DNA of 64,000 bases, from positions 153,684-217,683 of the forward strand of contig WELA01004867.1 in NCBI GenBank assembly GCA_009602735.1. The letters run 5' to 3'. Shown here piece after piece: positions 34,316-46,500 of the stretch. How positions within the stretch are numbered: the stretch's first letter is position 1; each line of letters begins with the position of its first letter. Source of the stretch: Mesotaenium endlicherianum (Eukaryota; Streptophyta; Zygnematophyceae; Zygnematales; Mesotaeniaceae). The notes under the pieces were generated by a model that was not told the origin of the DNA, did not search any database, and saw only the letters and a program-made list of their open reading frames with translations. The translations under genes were made by a program, and so were the position numbers.

Positions 34316-35144
34316 TGCCGTCCTTGCTCAAAATTGAGTGATTGGCTTAGAATACAAGCAATGTCGTGTGAATGCAGCAATATATGTTGGTGCAAGACAC
34401 TTGTGCATTTTTTGTAATCGAGACAAGTGTGCGTAACACTTTTCAAGGTTATGATCATGCGGCTGAAAGTGCAAGAACATGGTATCATGGATGCACTCGA
34501 GTTCCAAGGACTCAGCAAAGCTCAACACTTGCATACAAATATATTCCTTTCGAAGTATATTTATATCGGGTATGCCAGGGAGAATAAGAACTCCACCTTA
34601 GCTAACGCAAAGAAGGTTTTGAGTTCTTTGAGAAAACGGCGCACATCATAACCTGGGCCGCCCTCAAACTTTTCAGGCGGTGAAGGCTTGTACGAAGGCG
34701 TTGGTGCCGCGGCCTGCCCAAGGATGGCGGGCGGGACTGGCGGGTTGACGTTGTCGCCGGCGCTTCCTGATGGGCCCGGCATTGCGTGGGCGACCTGTAA
34801 GAAAGGACCAATCAAAGGGTGAGTGTCCATGGCAGCAACAAAGCAAGTGACAAGGTCGGCCAACTCGGTATGAATGGCTTCGGCAATATTAACACGATCC
34901 TCTGTACGACCAATAACGTTGGGTAGAGTGCTGAGAGCCATTGTCATGGTTTGACTGTCGGCAGTTAATGCCATAAAGCGCCCAACACCATAATTTGAAA
35001 AGATCACGGCGTAAGTGCATCGACCGGTGCTGCGCCGGTGGAAACTTGGACGGCCGCAAAAATTTGGACGTTGAGGGCAGGGCCGCTGCCTCCTTGAGTT
35101 AAAGCAGGAGCAGCAGCAGCATCAGCACCACCTTCGTTTTCCAT
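34316..35144 (-). pseudogene. gag: C2 gag remnant
   Basis: The probable start ATG is at 35144 (MENEGGADAAAAPALTQGG), after the primer site. It includes a Pro/Ala-rich stretch and a gag-like segment (PSPPEKFEGGPGYDVRRFLK, LKTFFALAKVEF). The rest to 34316 is short frames. No clear zinc knuckle was recognised. Broken. Confidence 0.6.
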
Positions 35145-35319
35145 GGGGAAATCGAGATAACGCCGAAAAAGAGAAAAAAAAAATCCCGTCGAAATATACT
35201 ACGATAAGCGACAGTAGGTAAGGGCAAAATTGGGATGGGTGACCGTCCCAATACGAAAAGTTGCCTCAAATGTATTTCAAACCACTATAAAAACAAATTC
35301 CTTGGAGAAATCGAGATCG

Positions 35320-35331
35320 GCTCCGATACCA
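35320..35331 (-). promoter_or_regulatory. C2 primer binding site (initiator tRNA-Met)
   Basis: The minus strand reads TGGTATCGGAGC next to the 5' LTR, the same 12-mer as in A1, G and the B copies. Confidence 0.8.
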
Positions 35332-35332
35332 A

Positions 35333-36251
35333 TGTAACGTTTTTGCTTTTCGAGGGGATCTTTCCTCGGTATTCAAGGAATATTTTAATGAAGTAAGAAG
35401 AAAATCTCTATATTTATGCAAATTGATAAATCCTCGAGAAAGAAAAAATGAAACTAACGTAGAATTTCTGCTTGTAAGAGTTCCACTCACAACGACTCTT
35501 GCAGGTAATTATATCTGCACGACATGAGGCACTGGAGTGCTTCGAGTCACCACCTAGGGCACTTGTTCATGTTCAACGAAAACAAGCGACGGGGTATAAC
35601 TCATTCGACTAAATGCTTGAAACGTGCAGTTTGGCTGTTAAGAGACTTCTCAACGATTTCCGGAAAATTGTTTCGCGCCAAACGGGCATTTTCGCTTTCT
35701 CGCAATTTTTCGAAAAGTCGCGACTGTTCGCGGAGTCGCGTACAGATGTTTTCGCCATGAATCGGTAGTTATGAAAACTACTTTGCCAATCGGTTAGGTG
35801 TGAACGTTTCAAATGACAGGTCGCGGATTTGAATTTGCTCGGATGCAAAGTCGCTTTGAATATTATGTGTCTTTTGACTTTTACGACTGTTTGTTCGGGT
35901 TAACGACTTGTCGTAAATCCGAAATCAATGACTGTGCATTATCGGAAATAACGACAATCAAAGTAACTTAATCAAACAATGATTCATTAAGTTATCATCT
36001 CATAATTAATCAAAGTAACTTTATGAATAATCATGTCGTACTTTTGCGAAGTAGTCGAATTACGTTACGACGCTTTTTGCAATAGTATCTCGATCGTTTC
36101 GCCAATCGATCGGGAGTTGATCGGCACACGCGTGTGGCGAATAATTCAATGTGATGCAATCATTTATCAAATAATGTATGATAAATAGTATGACGTATTG
36201 TAGGTGATCGGGAAAACGTCCCAAATACGCCTAAAAGCTCACATCGTTACA
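35333..36251 (-). repeat. C2 5' LTR (919 bp)
   Basis: The minus strand starts TGTAACGATGTGAGC and ends AAAAACGTTACA. It pairs with 25492-26408. Confidence 0.9.
35768..35852 (+). other. tRNA-like module in the C2 5' LTR (antisense to the LTR)
   Basis: TTTGCCAATCGGTTAGGTGT followed by GGTCGCGGATTTGAATTTG and CGGATGCA. Same position and orientation relative to the LTR as in the three other copies. Confidence 0.55.
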
Positions 36252-36256
36252 GTTTA

Positions 36257-38690
36257 ATGTAATGCCATTTGGACTGACTAATGCTCGTGCAACCTTTACA
36301 AGTGCTATGGATGACATTTTCAAGCTTACTTGAATAATTTTGTGCAAGTCTTCTTAGATGAGATTTTTCTTTTCTCTGAGCATGCTGAGCACTTGAAGAC
36401 AGTGATGGAAACTCTAAGAAAGAATCAATTATATGCCAAAATGAGCAAGTGTGATTTCTTTAAGAAGAGTATTGAATTCTTAGGCTACGTTGTCAATCAG
36501 CAAGGCATCAGTGTGGATCCTAAGAAAGTCCAGACCACAAGGGATTGGCGAGTACCAGAGTCTACCTCGGAAGTTAGATCCTTCCTTGGGTTGGCTAACT
36601 ACTGTAGGAGATATACTGAAAATTATTTTACAAAGGCCAGTAAACTGGCTGACCTTACTAAGAAACACATAGGGTATGTGTGGAAGAAAGAGCAACAGGT
36701 TGCTTTCCAGACCCTCAAAGATGCTCTCTGTTTTGCCCCAGTCTTAGCTGTGTATGACTTCAGCAAACTTGTGCAGGTGGTTACTGATGCTTCTGACTTT
36801 GCCATGGGTACTATTTTGTTGCAGCCTGCTGACAAAACCACAAAGGATGGTAAGGTAAAGCAGGAGTGGCACCCTATGCTGTATGAATCTATGAAATTCA
36901 ATCCAACTGCGATTAATTATTCTGTGCATGATAAACAGCTGCTGGCTATCATTCATGTTCTCAAACATTGGAGAGCATACTTACATGGCAAAGCTTTTAG
37001 GGTGATTACAGATCATCTAGCTCTGACTCACTTCCAGATGAAGGCCAAGCTGTCGGGGAGGGAGAGCCGCTGGAGCTTGATGTTGGAGCAGTTTCAAAGA
37101 AGACCTGGTTTGCAAGAAAGGGACTTTAGTCAGCATGCCGTAGATAAAGTCCTCTGTGCATTCATTTTATTAAAAGTCAAAAGGTCCTTCCTTGAACAAC
37201 TTAGGAAAGCCTACCTTTCTAAACCAACGTTTTAGCCGAGCCCCCTTGATGGTGTGTGTCCTGCTATTGCACTTGCTTATAGGCTGAAGGGAGGGATTTG
37301 GGTAAGTGAAACCACTTCAGGAAGGGTAAAGTTGGTGATTCCTATTAACTTGCAATTAAGGTCCTTATTATTGAGTCAGGCGCATGACAATTTAGTGGGT
37401 GGACGTTTGGGGTAGGCCAAAACTGTTGGCAAACTGGTGAAACAGTATCATTGGGAAGGGTTGCCTCGGGGGGTCTTGAAGTAGGTTAAGTCCTGTGATC
37501 AGTGTCATAAAAACAAGTCCAGATACACCCCACCCGGAGGGCTACTACAACCACTACCCATCCAGTTGGACGATGGGAAATCATACCCATGGAATGGGTG
37601 GTAACACTACCAAGAATTGCCAATGGGCATGATTTCATACTGGTAGTAGTGGATAAATAGACAAAAATGGTCATTTTTATCCCCACCACGATCAAGGTGA
37701 CTGCACTCGAAATTTTGAGACAATTCTACAACCATGTAGTATGCCAACATGGGCTACCCTCTAATATAATCTCGCACAGAGACTCCAAATTCACCTCTAA
37801 GCTCTGGAGAGCTTTGATGGAGTTAATGGGAGTAAAGCTGCTGCTCAGCACAATAAACCACCCTTATAGTGATGGGCAGACTGAAAGGACTAACCGAGTT
37901 CTGCAAGAGGTGCTGAGAGCATATATTAATCAAAAACCAAAGTAATTGGGATAACCAGTTGCCTCAAACCTTATATGCGATCAACAGTGCGGTGCATACG
38001 TCAACACGAAAGACTCCTTTCAAACTCAGTCTGGGTAGAGTCTCCAAGTCTCCTTTAGATGTGCTAGGGGAGTCTTTAACTCATCCGGAGGGGATTTACA
38101 ACCCGATGTCTCTCCAGTTTACGCAAGAGTTCGGTGACACCCTGTCAAAAGTCCAACAAAACCTGCACAACGCCCAAGAAAACTAACAAAAATATGCAAA
38201 TCACCACCGTCGAAAGCTGACATTTTCTAAGGGCGATTTGGTCAAACTGCATTCTTAACACCTGTACCTGCCTTATGTGGTCAAGAAACAGCTTGTTCCA
38301 GTTTCGGTCGATCTATATTCGGTGGTGCACCTTGTCGGTCAAAATGCTTACAAAATAAACATGTTAGCGAAATACAAGGGTCACCCAGTCTTTAATGTCT
38401 CTTTCCTAGAGACATACATCAAGGGTGACACACTGTTCACAGGTCGGTTACCTGTCAAATCCGGACCCATCTCCGCTGTCCGGAATGGTGACCCTGAGGT
38501 ATATGAGGTGGATGAGATTTTAGAAGCTTGCTTTGTCCGTTGATCATCGAAGAATGTCATAAGATATCTGGTCAGATGGAAGGGTTACGATGCCTCTAGG
38601 GACACCTGGGAATTTAAGGACCATTTGACCAATGCCAAAGTGGCGTTCAATTTCTTTTACCTTCGGGAGGCTGGGACACCTCCTTAACTG
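36257..38690 (+). pseudogene. pol: B3 rest of pol (RT, RNase H, integrase, chromodomain)
   Basis: RT resumes right after the C2 duplication ([34 protein letters not shown] near 36345), with the YLGHVV-like [19 protein letters not shown] stretch and [13 protein letters not shown] near 36580. RNase H is at about 36770-37060 ([33 protein letters not shown]). Integrase is at about 37330-38200 (CDQCHKNKS; WVVTLP; PSNIISHRDSKFTSKLWR; SDGQTERTNRVLQEVLRAYI). A chromodomain is at about 38500-38690 (YEVDEILEACFV; RWKGYDASRDTWEF). Broken. Confidence 0.85.
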
Positions 38691-39065
38691 TCACTTCCGT
38701 TGACATGGGAAGGTGACAGGAGGTCTTGTCTCCATTTAAGTTGGAGGGGAAATGTGCCCGAAAGTGACAATTAATGACAGAAAGAGACAGAAAGTGACTG
38801 TGCGTGACAGTTGTGACAGGCAGTCCACCTTAAACTTTAAGTTGGAGGAAGTGGCATAACATCTTGAGAACCAGATTATCTTTACAAATCCCTTCTCCTC
38901 ACTCAATTGCACGCAAACTCACTTCTCTCTCAAGCACACTCCCACTTTCTGCTTACTCACACCAGGTATTGCATACCCTATCACTCTCACTTTCTTGTCA
39001 AAGTACTTGAGGATTGGGAATGATATCACAACCTTACTAACTCTATTCTGTTATGTTTGAGCAGG
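38691..39065 (+). other. B3 spacer between pol and 3' ORF, with polypurine-like motifs
   Basis: Holds AAGTTGGAGGGGA (38738-38750) and AAGTTGGAGGAAG (38839-38851), both close to the B polypurine tract (AAGTTGGAGGGAT) that precedes the 3' LTR. Several TGACAG copies lie between them. It ends TTATGTTTGAGCAG before the ATG of the 3' ORF, which resembles a splice acceptor. Confidence 0.6.
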
Positions 39066-39271
39066 ATGACCAAGAAGTCTGAAGTCAAGAGGAAAAGAAG
39101 AGCGCACAAGACACAGGCAGAATACAAGGAATTCCACGGCGACATCTAATCATCCTCCATCTCATTTCGAGAATCGGAACGACTTCGACTGCAGCGGGAG
39201 GCTCAGAAGAAGAAGGATGAGGAAGAACAAGCCAGGCTGAGACAGGAAGAGCAGGACAGGAAAGCTGCAAA
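39066..39271 (+). pseudogene. B3 3' ORF, N-terminal part (split by A2)
   Basis: MTKKSEVKRKRRAHKTQ, then coiled-coil sequence (SERLRLQREAQKKKDEEEQ). It matches the first 70 residues of the B4 ORF and continues at 45336. Broken. Confidence 0.8.
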
Positions 39272-40033
39272 TGAAAGGGGCGGAGTGCCCTAGTGGAAGC
39301 GTAGTGACTCACGAGAAAAAGAACTAGTTGCAGTCATATTAAAGAGTGCAGCGGCATGTCACTAAGAAAGCTTAGGAAAATTACTCAACATTTTGAGTAG
39401 CAAGAAAGTGCTCACAAATAGTCTAGGATAAAAGGCCTTGTCATTACAAACCCGTAGAAATTTACAGAAGTGAAAATTGATAAGAAATGAGGAAGTTATG
39501 CCTATTTATAGATTTTTGACCTAAGTCCTCCTCTCTGGGCGGAAGGGCCGCTTAGCAACGAATTTTTCAAAGTGTTTGTCAAATTGTGCCTTCTAATATA
39601 TTTGTGAGTAAGCCAGATCAGTCTCATCTGACATGTCGAGCCGATTTGACGTTCACATGCATGCATCGATATTTTTAGAATATACTAACTTAGACGCACT
39701 AGGCTAATTCGAAACTTCTAGGTAAATTGACCTAGTCGGCACTCCGCGTCAGCCGAAATTACGTGAAGGTTCAAATTCACTCTAACGGGCCAGATCGCTC
39801 GACGCTGTCGGTCAATCCAACGATCGCGCTCACTATGACTTAAGGACAGCCGTTAATCAACCTCAAAACTAATTAAACTTTGGAAATCCATAACTCTCTC
39901 AATACTTGACCATAACCAAATTTGATGAACTTTATATCAAAATGACCTCAGAAATGCACTTTACACTACTATGCAATCAGAATATACTTTTTATGGAACT
40001 CAAAAATGCACTTTATAAAGCTATGACCTTACA
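39272..40033 (-). repeat. A2 3' LTR (762 bp) and polypurine tract
   Basis: TGTAAGGTCATAGC...GCCCCTTTCA on the minus strand. The purine tract GGAGGGGGATGA is at about 40034-40046. A TATA-like CTATAAATAGGC is near 39505-39517 (minus). Confidence 0.9.
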
Positions 40034-43000
40034 TCATCCCCCTCCATAAGATGCGACGTCCTCGACGCATTCTGCGAATAACGTCTCAACTTACTCATAC
40101 AATGAGTCAAGTTGACCTCCGGCTCCCAAATATTGTCGTCCGCATGGTAGCCTTTCCACTTGATCAGATACTGTTGAACAAGTCGTTGACCTCGTTTGGC
40201 TCGTCGATCGCCGACAATCGCCTCCACTTCATACTCCAATACATCAGTCTCGATCGGTGGTGGCGGTGTAGTTAGTCGTCCTGAATGTCCTTCGTTTGGG
40301 TCAATGTATGGCCGCAAGTAACTGACATGGAACACATCATGTATACCTCAATGGAAAGGAAGTTCCAACTTGTACGCCACTGGATTCACCTGCTTGAGCA
40401 CCGAAAATGAACCTGTAAATTGTGCTCGCAGTTTCCTTTTGCCCGTGAAAGGTAGATTCTCTGCTGACAAGAGTACTTTGTCGCCTACGTGGAATGTCAC
40501 TTCCTTCCTGTTCTTGTTAGCATGCTTGGCCTGCTCTTCTTGTGCCTTCCGAATACACGTCTTCGCCATGTCCCAAGTTGTCGCCATTTGCTCCATAAAA
40601 GCTTGTGTAGTAGGAACTTGTGTCTCCTTGGCCTTCTCCACCAAGATGTTTCCTGGATTATATACTTCTCTTCCATAAACCATACTGAATGTGATTGCTT
40701 GGTAGATTCCTGCATGCTGTTGTTATAGGCAAACTCCAATCCTGGCAGCTTCTTGTCCCACTCTGACGGGTCTTCCATAGTGAAACTCCTGAGCACCTCT
40801 TGCAGAGTTGTATTGAGCCTCTCACTCTGCCCGTTTGTCTGAGGATGATAGGAAGTGCTCATACTCAGCTTGGTCCCCATCAAAGTAAACAATAATCGCC
40901 AAAAATTGCTAGTAAACCTTGGATCCCGATCTGAAACAAGCATCTTCGACAACCCATGTAGTCTGAAAATATTATCAAAGAATAGACGTGCCACATCTGT
41001 TGCCGTACAAGTCTCCTTCATGGGAATGAAGTGTGCCATCTTGCTGAGTCTATCAGACACAACCCATACTGCATTGTGTCCTCGACCACTCACTGGTAAA
41101 GATGTGATGAAGTCCATAGCAATCTGCTCCCAAGGATACTCTGGAATAGGCAGGGGTTGCAATGTACCTCCTTTCTTTTGGTTTGGTGTCTTGTTCCGCT
41201 GGCACGCATCGCAAGTCCTGATCCACTCCTCGATGTCCTTGTCCATATTCCTCCAAGAGTACTCTCGTTTAAGCACGCTTGTCGTCTTCTCGCTTCCAAA
41301 ATGTCCAGCATATAAGCAATCATGATGCTCCGTAAGTAGTAAGTCTAGTAGCTCGTTGACGTCAGGTACCACCACTCTCTTGGAATCACCATAATACCAT
41401 ATGCCGTCCTCCTTCTGCATACTTGAGTTGGACTTAGCTGCTCTGCCATCGGCAAACTCTGGGTCCTCCTCGTAACCTCTCTAAAGCTTCTCCTTGAAGT
41501 CCATACTCTCCATGATGATTGAGACAGCTGCAAGGTCACACCTCCTGGATAAAGCGTCTGCAGGGTTGATCTTCCCAAGTAAATACTCAATCTTCGGATT
41601 GAATTGTTGCAGAAACTCCATCCACCTTGCTTGTCTTGCTATTAATGTTGGCTGCGTCATAAATCTCTCCAAGCTCTTGTGGTCGATCTTAATGAACACC
41701 TTCCATGTGTCCACATAACATCGCCAAATCCTGAAAGCTTGGATAATAGCCAACATCTCTCGCTCGTGTGCTGCATAGTTCTGCTCAGCAGGACTCAACT
41801 TCCTGCTCTCATATGCCACAGATTGCAATCCTTTGCCCTGTTCGTGGAGAAGAATGGCTCCCACTGCAAAATGTGATGCGTCCGTGATGATGGTGAAAGG
41901 AAGCTCTGGACTGGCAATTGCCAACACAGGTGCCTGTGTCAGCAACTCCTTAATCTTCTCAAAGGCTTGCAACCCCTTGTCACCCCATAGCCATTTCTCC
42001 TGCTTATTCAACATGTCCGTGAGCGGTGCACACACCTTGGCAAATCCTTCAATGAAGCGTCAATAATAGTTTGCCATGCCGAGAAAGCTTCTGAGTTAAA
42101 AAATATCAGCAGGTACCGGCCAATCTCTGACTGCTTGCACCTTCTTCTGCTCCACCTTGACTCCTTCAGCTCCCACCATATGTCCAAGAAACTCGACTTC
42201 CTTGAGACAGAAGTTGCACTTGCTCATCTTCCTATACAGCTTCTGATCTCTCAAGACCTCCAACACCTTCCTCAGATGCTCCACAAGCTCCTCCAAGGTC
42301 TTCAAATACATCAAGATGTCGTCCAAAAATACCACCACAAACTGGTCCAAGTAGGGCCTGAAGATACTATTCATGAGTCCCATGAATGTAGCAGGTGCAT
42401 TAGTCAACCCCAGAAGGCATGACTGTGAACTCCAATAAGCCATAGCAAGTCCTAAAAGCTGTCTTCTGAACGTCTCCTTCCCAATTCGTACCTGGTGATA
42501 GCCACTCTTTAAATTGATCTTTGAGAAATAGTTCGCCCCGACAAGTCTCTCAATCAACTCGTTCATTCGTGGAAGTGGGAACCTGTTTGTGATCGTGATC
42601 TTGTTGAGTGCTAGGTAGTTGACACACATCTTCATAGTCCCATCCTTCTCCTTCACAAATAAGACTGGCGCTGCAAATGGAGACTTGCTGGGTCGGATGA
42701 ATCCCTTCTCCAATAACTTTGTCAGCTGCTTCTTCAACTCATCCAACTCCGCAAACGATTGTTGATAGGCGGGTCTCACTGGTGGCTTGCTCCCTGGTTC
42801 CAACTTGATCTTGTGCTCCATAGCTCTATGTGGAGGTAATCCTGCAGGTAGCTCCTCAGGAAAAACGCACTTGAACTCCTCCAACAGCCCCTTAATTTGG
42901 ACAGGCATCTCAGCAGGCTTCTTCTCCTCTTAAGCAGTTGGGCTCTGCTCCTTCTGAGCAAGGGGATCAGATACCGCTACTTACTCCTCTGGCGACGCGC

Positions 43001-43400
43001 GCTCGCCCAGGCTTTTAGGATTCACGCTTGCTCAATCTGATGACCGGGCTAGGGCCACCAAAACAAGGTACATCTCCTTCACCTGATTTGCCTTGCATAG
43101 TTTCTTAACTTGCAGGCTCGACAAAAGACAGTTACTTGTGGTCGTATCTACCTCCACCTGTTTTGCAATCTCCATTCGACCATAACACCCTTGGACTTTC
43201 ACTTGTCCTGTGCTCCAGTGCGCTTGAGGGTAGGCTTTCCTCAGCCATGGTCGGCCCAATATCACCTCATGTTGATCTAGCTCTGCTTGCTCCACAACTT
43301 CATCACTTTGGTGCCCAGCTACTTCCACGTAAATAGCTTCCGTAGGTGCACCACACTTGAGTCTCTGCTTATTTGCCAAAAGGCCTCCTTAGGCTCATAA
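40034..43400 (-). pseudogene. pol: A2 pol (protease to chromodomain)
   Basis: The C-terminal chromodomain is at 40060-40250 ([39 protein letters not shown]). Integrase is at 40497-41420 ([58 protein letters not shown]). RNase H is at 41481-42035 ([13 protein letters not shown]). RT is at 42096-42908 ([26 protein letters not shown]). The protease region is at 43032-43400. The chromodomain supplies the part missing from A1. Broken, though individual domains remain readable. Confidence 0.88.
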
Positions 43401-43489
43401 CGCTTCTGCACAAGGATTTGCTTCTCGGCAGGCTCCTGGGAATAACCTCCTTGTGAGTTTCCTTCTTCACGCCAGTAGACAACCCAGAA

Positions 43490-44522
43490 CAACTTACTGG
43501 CGTCCTCCTTTTTCCTGCTGTTGAGGTTGCTTCGCCTTCACACGACAGTCTCGAGCCAGATGCCCGAGCTTGCCACAATCATAGCACGGTCCTCTTGGCT
43601 TGTAACTCTGCTGCCTGCGCTAGGTGTGAATAAATCCCAATTCCATAGGTATTGGACCTTGACCACTCATGCTTGGCGCTTCAAATCCAAAGTGTCGATG
43701 TGCTCCGAAGTTGTGGTTGCCCCATTGCCTCTAACTATACTCCACAGCGTCGACCCTTGATGCCAATGCCATCATTTCTTCAAGACTGGTAGGGTCCTTG
43801 AGCGCCACTTCCTTGGCCACAGTTGGCTTGAGTCCCCTCTTAAACTTGTCCATCATCTCCGACTCGTGCATGGATGGACATTGAAGCACCAGCTCATTGA
43901 AGCGCGAAAACATACTCCTGAACGCTTCCTCGTTGACGAAGGCACACCAATAGATCTCGAGCAGTAATCGGGTGCGATAAGTTGAAATTGCCTCTTCAAG
44001 CCTTCAAAGAGTTGATCAATAATAACACGAACTCCAGACAGCTGCTCTTCTTGTTCATACCAAGCTCCAGCACTCTTCTTCAGCAAAGTAATCACAAAGG
44101 CGATTTGCCTGTCGGGTGTAAACGCAGAATACTCCATTAACTTCTTCAATCCAAAAATCTATTGATGAATAGGCAGCAATCCACGCTCTCCAGTACACAC
44201 TTCAGGCTTAGGCGCACGCACTCCCGATGCGGGTGGAATAACAGGTTGCACCACTGGTTGAACATGGATTGGTGGTATAGCAGGTGCAGGTGCCGAACTC
44301 GTCGAAGCGACATTTCCAACAACAACTCGCACCATTCTCTCCACCTCCGCGCGCATACTTTGTTGAAACTGGGCGTAGACTTCTCCTCCAATTGCATTCG
44401 CCATTTGCCTTAGCATCGCTTGCATCTCTTGTTGCTCTCTGGTCATTGTTGGTGCTGCCTGCTGCACCACGCGCTCAACATGCTCAACATGTTCGCCTCC
44501 TCCAGCAGCCGGTTGCGACTCC
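43490..44522 (-). pseudogene. gag: A2 gag remnant
   Basis: Begins [19 protein letters not shown] at 44522 and matches A1 Gag along its length, including the [20 protein letters not shown] stretch and the zinc-knuckle region. Broken. Confidence 0.88.
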
Positions 44523-44561
44523 ATAATATAATATGCAAACCAGCCTTGCTCCGTTACCAGA

Positions 44562-45335
44562 TGAAAGGGGCAGAGTGTCCTAGTGGAAGCGTAGCGACTC
44601 ACGAGGAAAGGAGTAGTTGCAATCATACTAAAGAGTGCAGCGGCATGTCACTAAGAAAGCTTAGGAAAATTACTCAACACTTTGAGTAGCAAGAAAGTGC
44701 TCAAAAATAGACTAGGATGAAAGGCCTTGTCATTACAAACCCGTATAAATTTACAGAAGTGCAAACTGATAAGAAATGAGGAAGTTATGCCTATTTATAG
44801 ATTTCTGACCTAAGTCCTCCTCCCTAAGCGGGAAGGCCGCTTAGCAACGAATTTTCTCAAGTGTTTGTCAAATTGTCCCTTGCAGAATATTCGTGAGTAA
44901 GCCAGATCAGTCCCAGCCAGATCAGTCCCATCTGACGTTTCGGGCCGATTTGACGTCCACATGCATGCATCAATATTTCTAGAATATGCTAACTTAGACG
45001 CGCTAGGCTAATCCGAAACTTCTAGGTAAATTGACCTAGTTGGCAGGCACTCCCCGTCAGCCGAAATTACGTGAAGGTTCGAATTCCCTCTAATGGGCCA
45101 GATTGCTCGACGCTGCTGGTCAATTCGACGGTTGGGCTTATCGTGAATTAAGGACAGTTGTCAACCGACCTCAAAACTAGTTAAACTTCGGAAATCCATA
45201 ACTCTCACAATACTTGACCAAATTCGATGAACTCTATATCAAAATGACCACAAACATGCACTCTACACTACTATGCAATCAGAATATAAGTTTCATGGAA
45301 CTCAAAAATGCACTTTATAAAGCTATGACCTTACA
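44562..45335 (-). repeat. A2 5' LTR (774 bp)
   Basis: Pairs with 39272-40033. The primer site region (minus strand TGGTAACGGAGC at 44549-44560) is adjacent. A TATA-like element is near 44790-44802. Confidence 0.9.
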
Positions 45336-46500
45336 ACAGAGGAAGCCAAGAAGGTAGAAGAAGGCAGGCAAGCTGAGAAGAGGCGGAAGCAGCAAGCTGA
45401 AGAGGAACAGAAGCGAATCAAAAGCTACCGCTACACGGTATTAGGCAACGACTTTGATCTTTTTGAGGAAGCCTTCAAGTATGGCCAGAGAAGCCAAAGT
45501 GAGTCCCAAAAGGACATATTGCAGCGGGAAGGGGAGACATTCCCAAGCTTTGACAAGTACATAGAGGTCAGCACAAGGCTTCTACTGTACCATGATTATG
45601 CCAGAATGGTGGGTTATACGGTCCGGGAGGCCAAACCATTAGCCCATAGAAATGAAATCGAAGATGTGCCAAGACCTGGAATGTGGGGCACGAACAGGGG
45701 CATCAGGTTGATCCCTATGCATACAGACAGCTTCAAGGATGCCACTTCCGTTAATTGGTTCAAGGCCATGTATAACGAGGTGGGAAGAAGAAGCTAGGAG
45801 TTCATGGAAAGGGAGACCAGCCAGTTGGATTTCTCAGGACACTAGTACCCCTGTACTCCGAAGAGGACAGATCCTGCTTTCTTTTTGCAGTCCACTGAGT
45901 GGCGCTGGATTCCCATCAACATGAGGGACCAGCTAAATGACAGAGCTAAGGAAGACAATATCCTAGCAGATCTGCGGGGGAAAATAGTGCTGCCACCTTA
46001 CATTGCAGCACAGGACTCATGATTGGATGGAGTCAGGGACTACATGAGTCAGGAGACACAGGAGGCTAGGAGCAGGGCTAGAGAATCTTTCTCTAAGGGG
46101 AAGCATCCTTATGCCAAATGGGCAAGTAAGCAAGGGAAGAAGAACTTGTATGTGGTCAGGACCCAACAACTCCCACCAGCACCCAAACGGGGGAGGTCAG
46201 TGGGATATTCCTTTTCTCGGGAACGGCTGGAGGAGATGACCAGAAAGACTCTAGAAGTCTCAAAAGCACAGGAGGACGAAGAGGAGGAAGGCGCAAAAGA
46301 AGGCACAGACCCTTGCTGTATCCCCCACCCTACAGAGGACGGGAAGGTCCTTGGCACACGCAGTCTTGCAGCAGCTTAGGGATACCAGCCTACCGAGAGA
46401 TCCGAATATCGAGTGGCCGGGAAGTTTCAGCAAGAGGAGTACGACCCGAGAAGGTGAGACTCAATGAGACAAAGCAGACAAGAGGGTTGCCAAGGGGGCG
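45336..46500 (+). pseudogene. B3 3' ORF, remaining part
   Basis: Continues the ORF of 39066 after A2: EEAKKVEEGRQAEKRRKQQ, then the conserved middle (YRYTVLGNDFDLFEEAFKYG, FDKYIEVSTRLLLYHDYARM, VGYTVREAKPLA, HAYAKWASKQGKK-like, PPAPKRGRSVGYSFSRE) and an acidic stretch. It passes directly into LTR sequence at about 46501. Broken. Confidence 0.8.

Larger units (their letters stand above)
25492..36251 (-). mobile_element. C2: Ty3/gypsy chromovirus (family C) carrying piggyBac E1
   Basis: Bounded by a perfect GTTTA duplication (25487-25491 and 36252-36256) in the RT gene of B3. Contains 3' LTR, polypurine tract, chromodomain, integrase, RNase H, RT, protease, gag, primer site and 5' LTR, with E1 inside the chromodomain region. 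The two LTRs differ at roughly one site in ten over the 300 bases compared by eye, more than the LTR pairs of A2 or B4, so it is comparatively old. About ten breaks in the coding part. Confidence 0.92.
39272..45335 (-). mobile_element. A2: Ty3/gypsy chromovirus (family A), both LTRs present
   Basis: 6064 bp: 3' LTR, polypurine tract, chromodomain, integrase, RNase H, RT, protease, gag, primer site and 5' LTR. It lies in the 3' ORF of B3. Flanks GCAAA (39267-39271) and ACAGA (45336-45340) agree at only three of five positions, so the duplication is decayed or altered. The LTRs differ at about 25 of 340 sites compared by eye. About eight breaks. Confidence 0.92.

Noticed and set aside
39267-45340. 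Clean 5-bp duplication around A2
   Set aside because: GCAAA and ACAGA agree at only three of five positions, so it was not counted as proof of the insertion limits.
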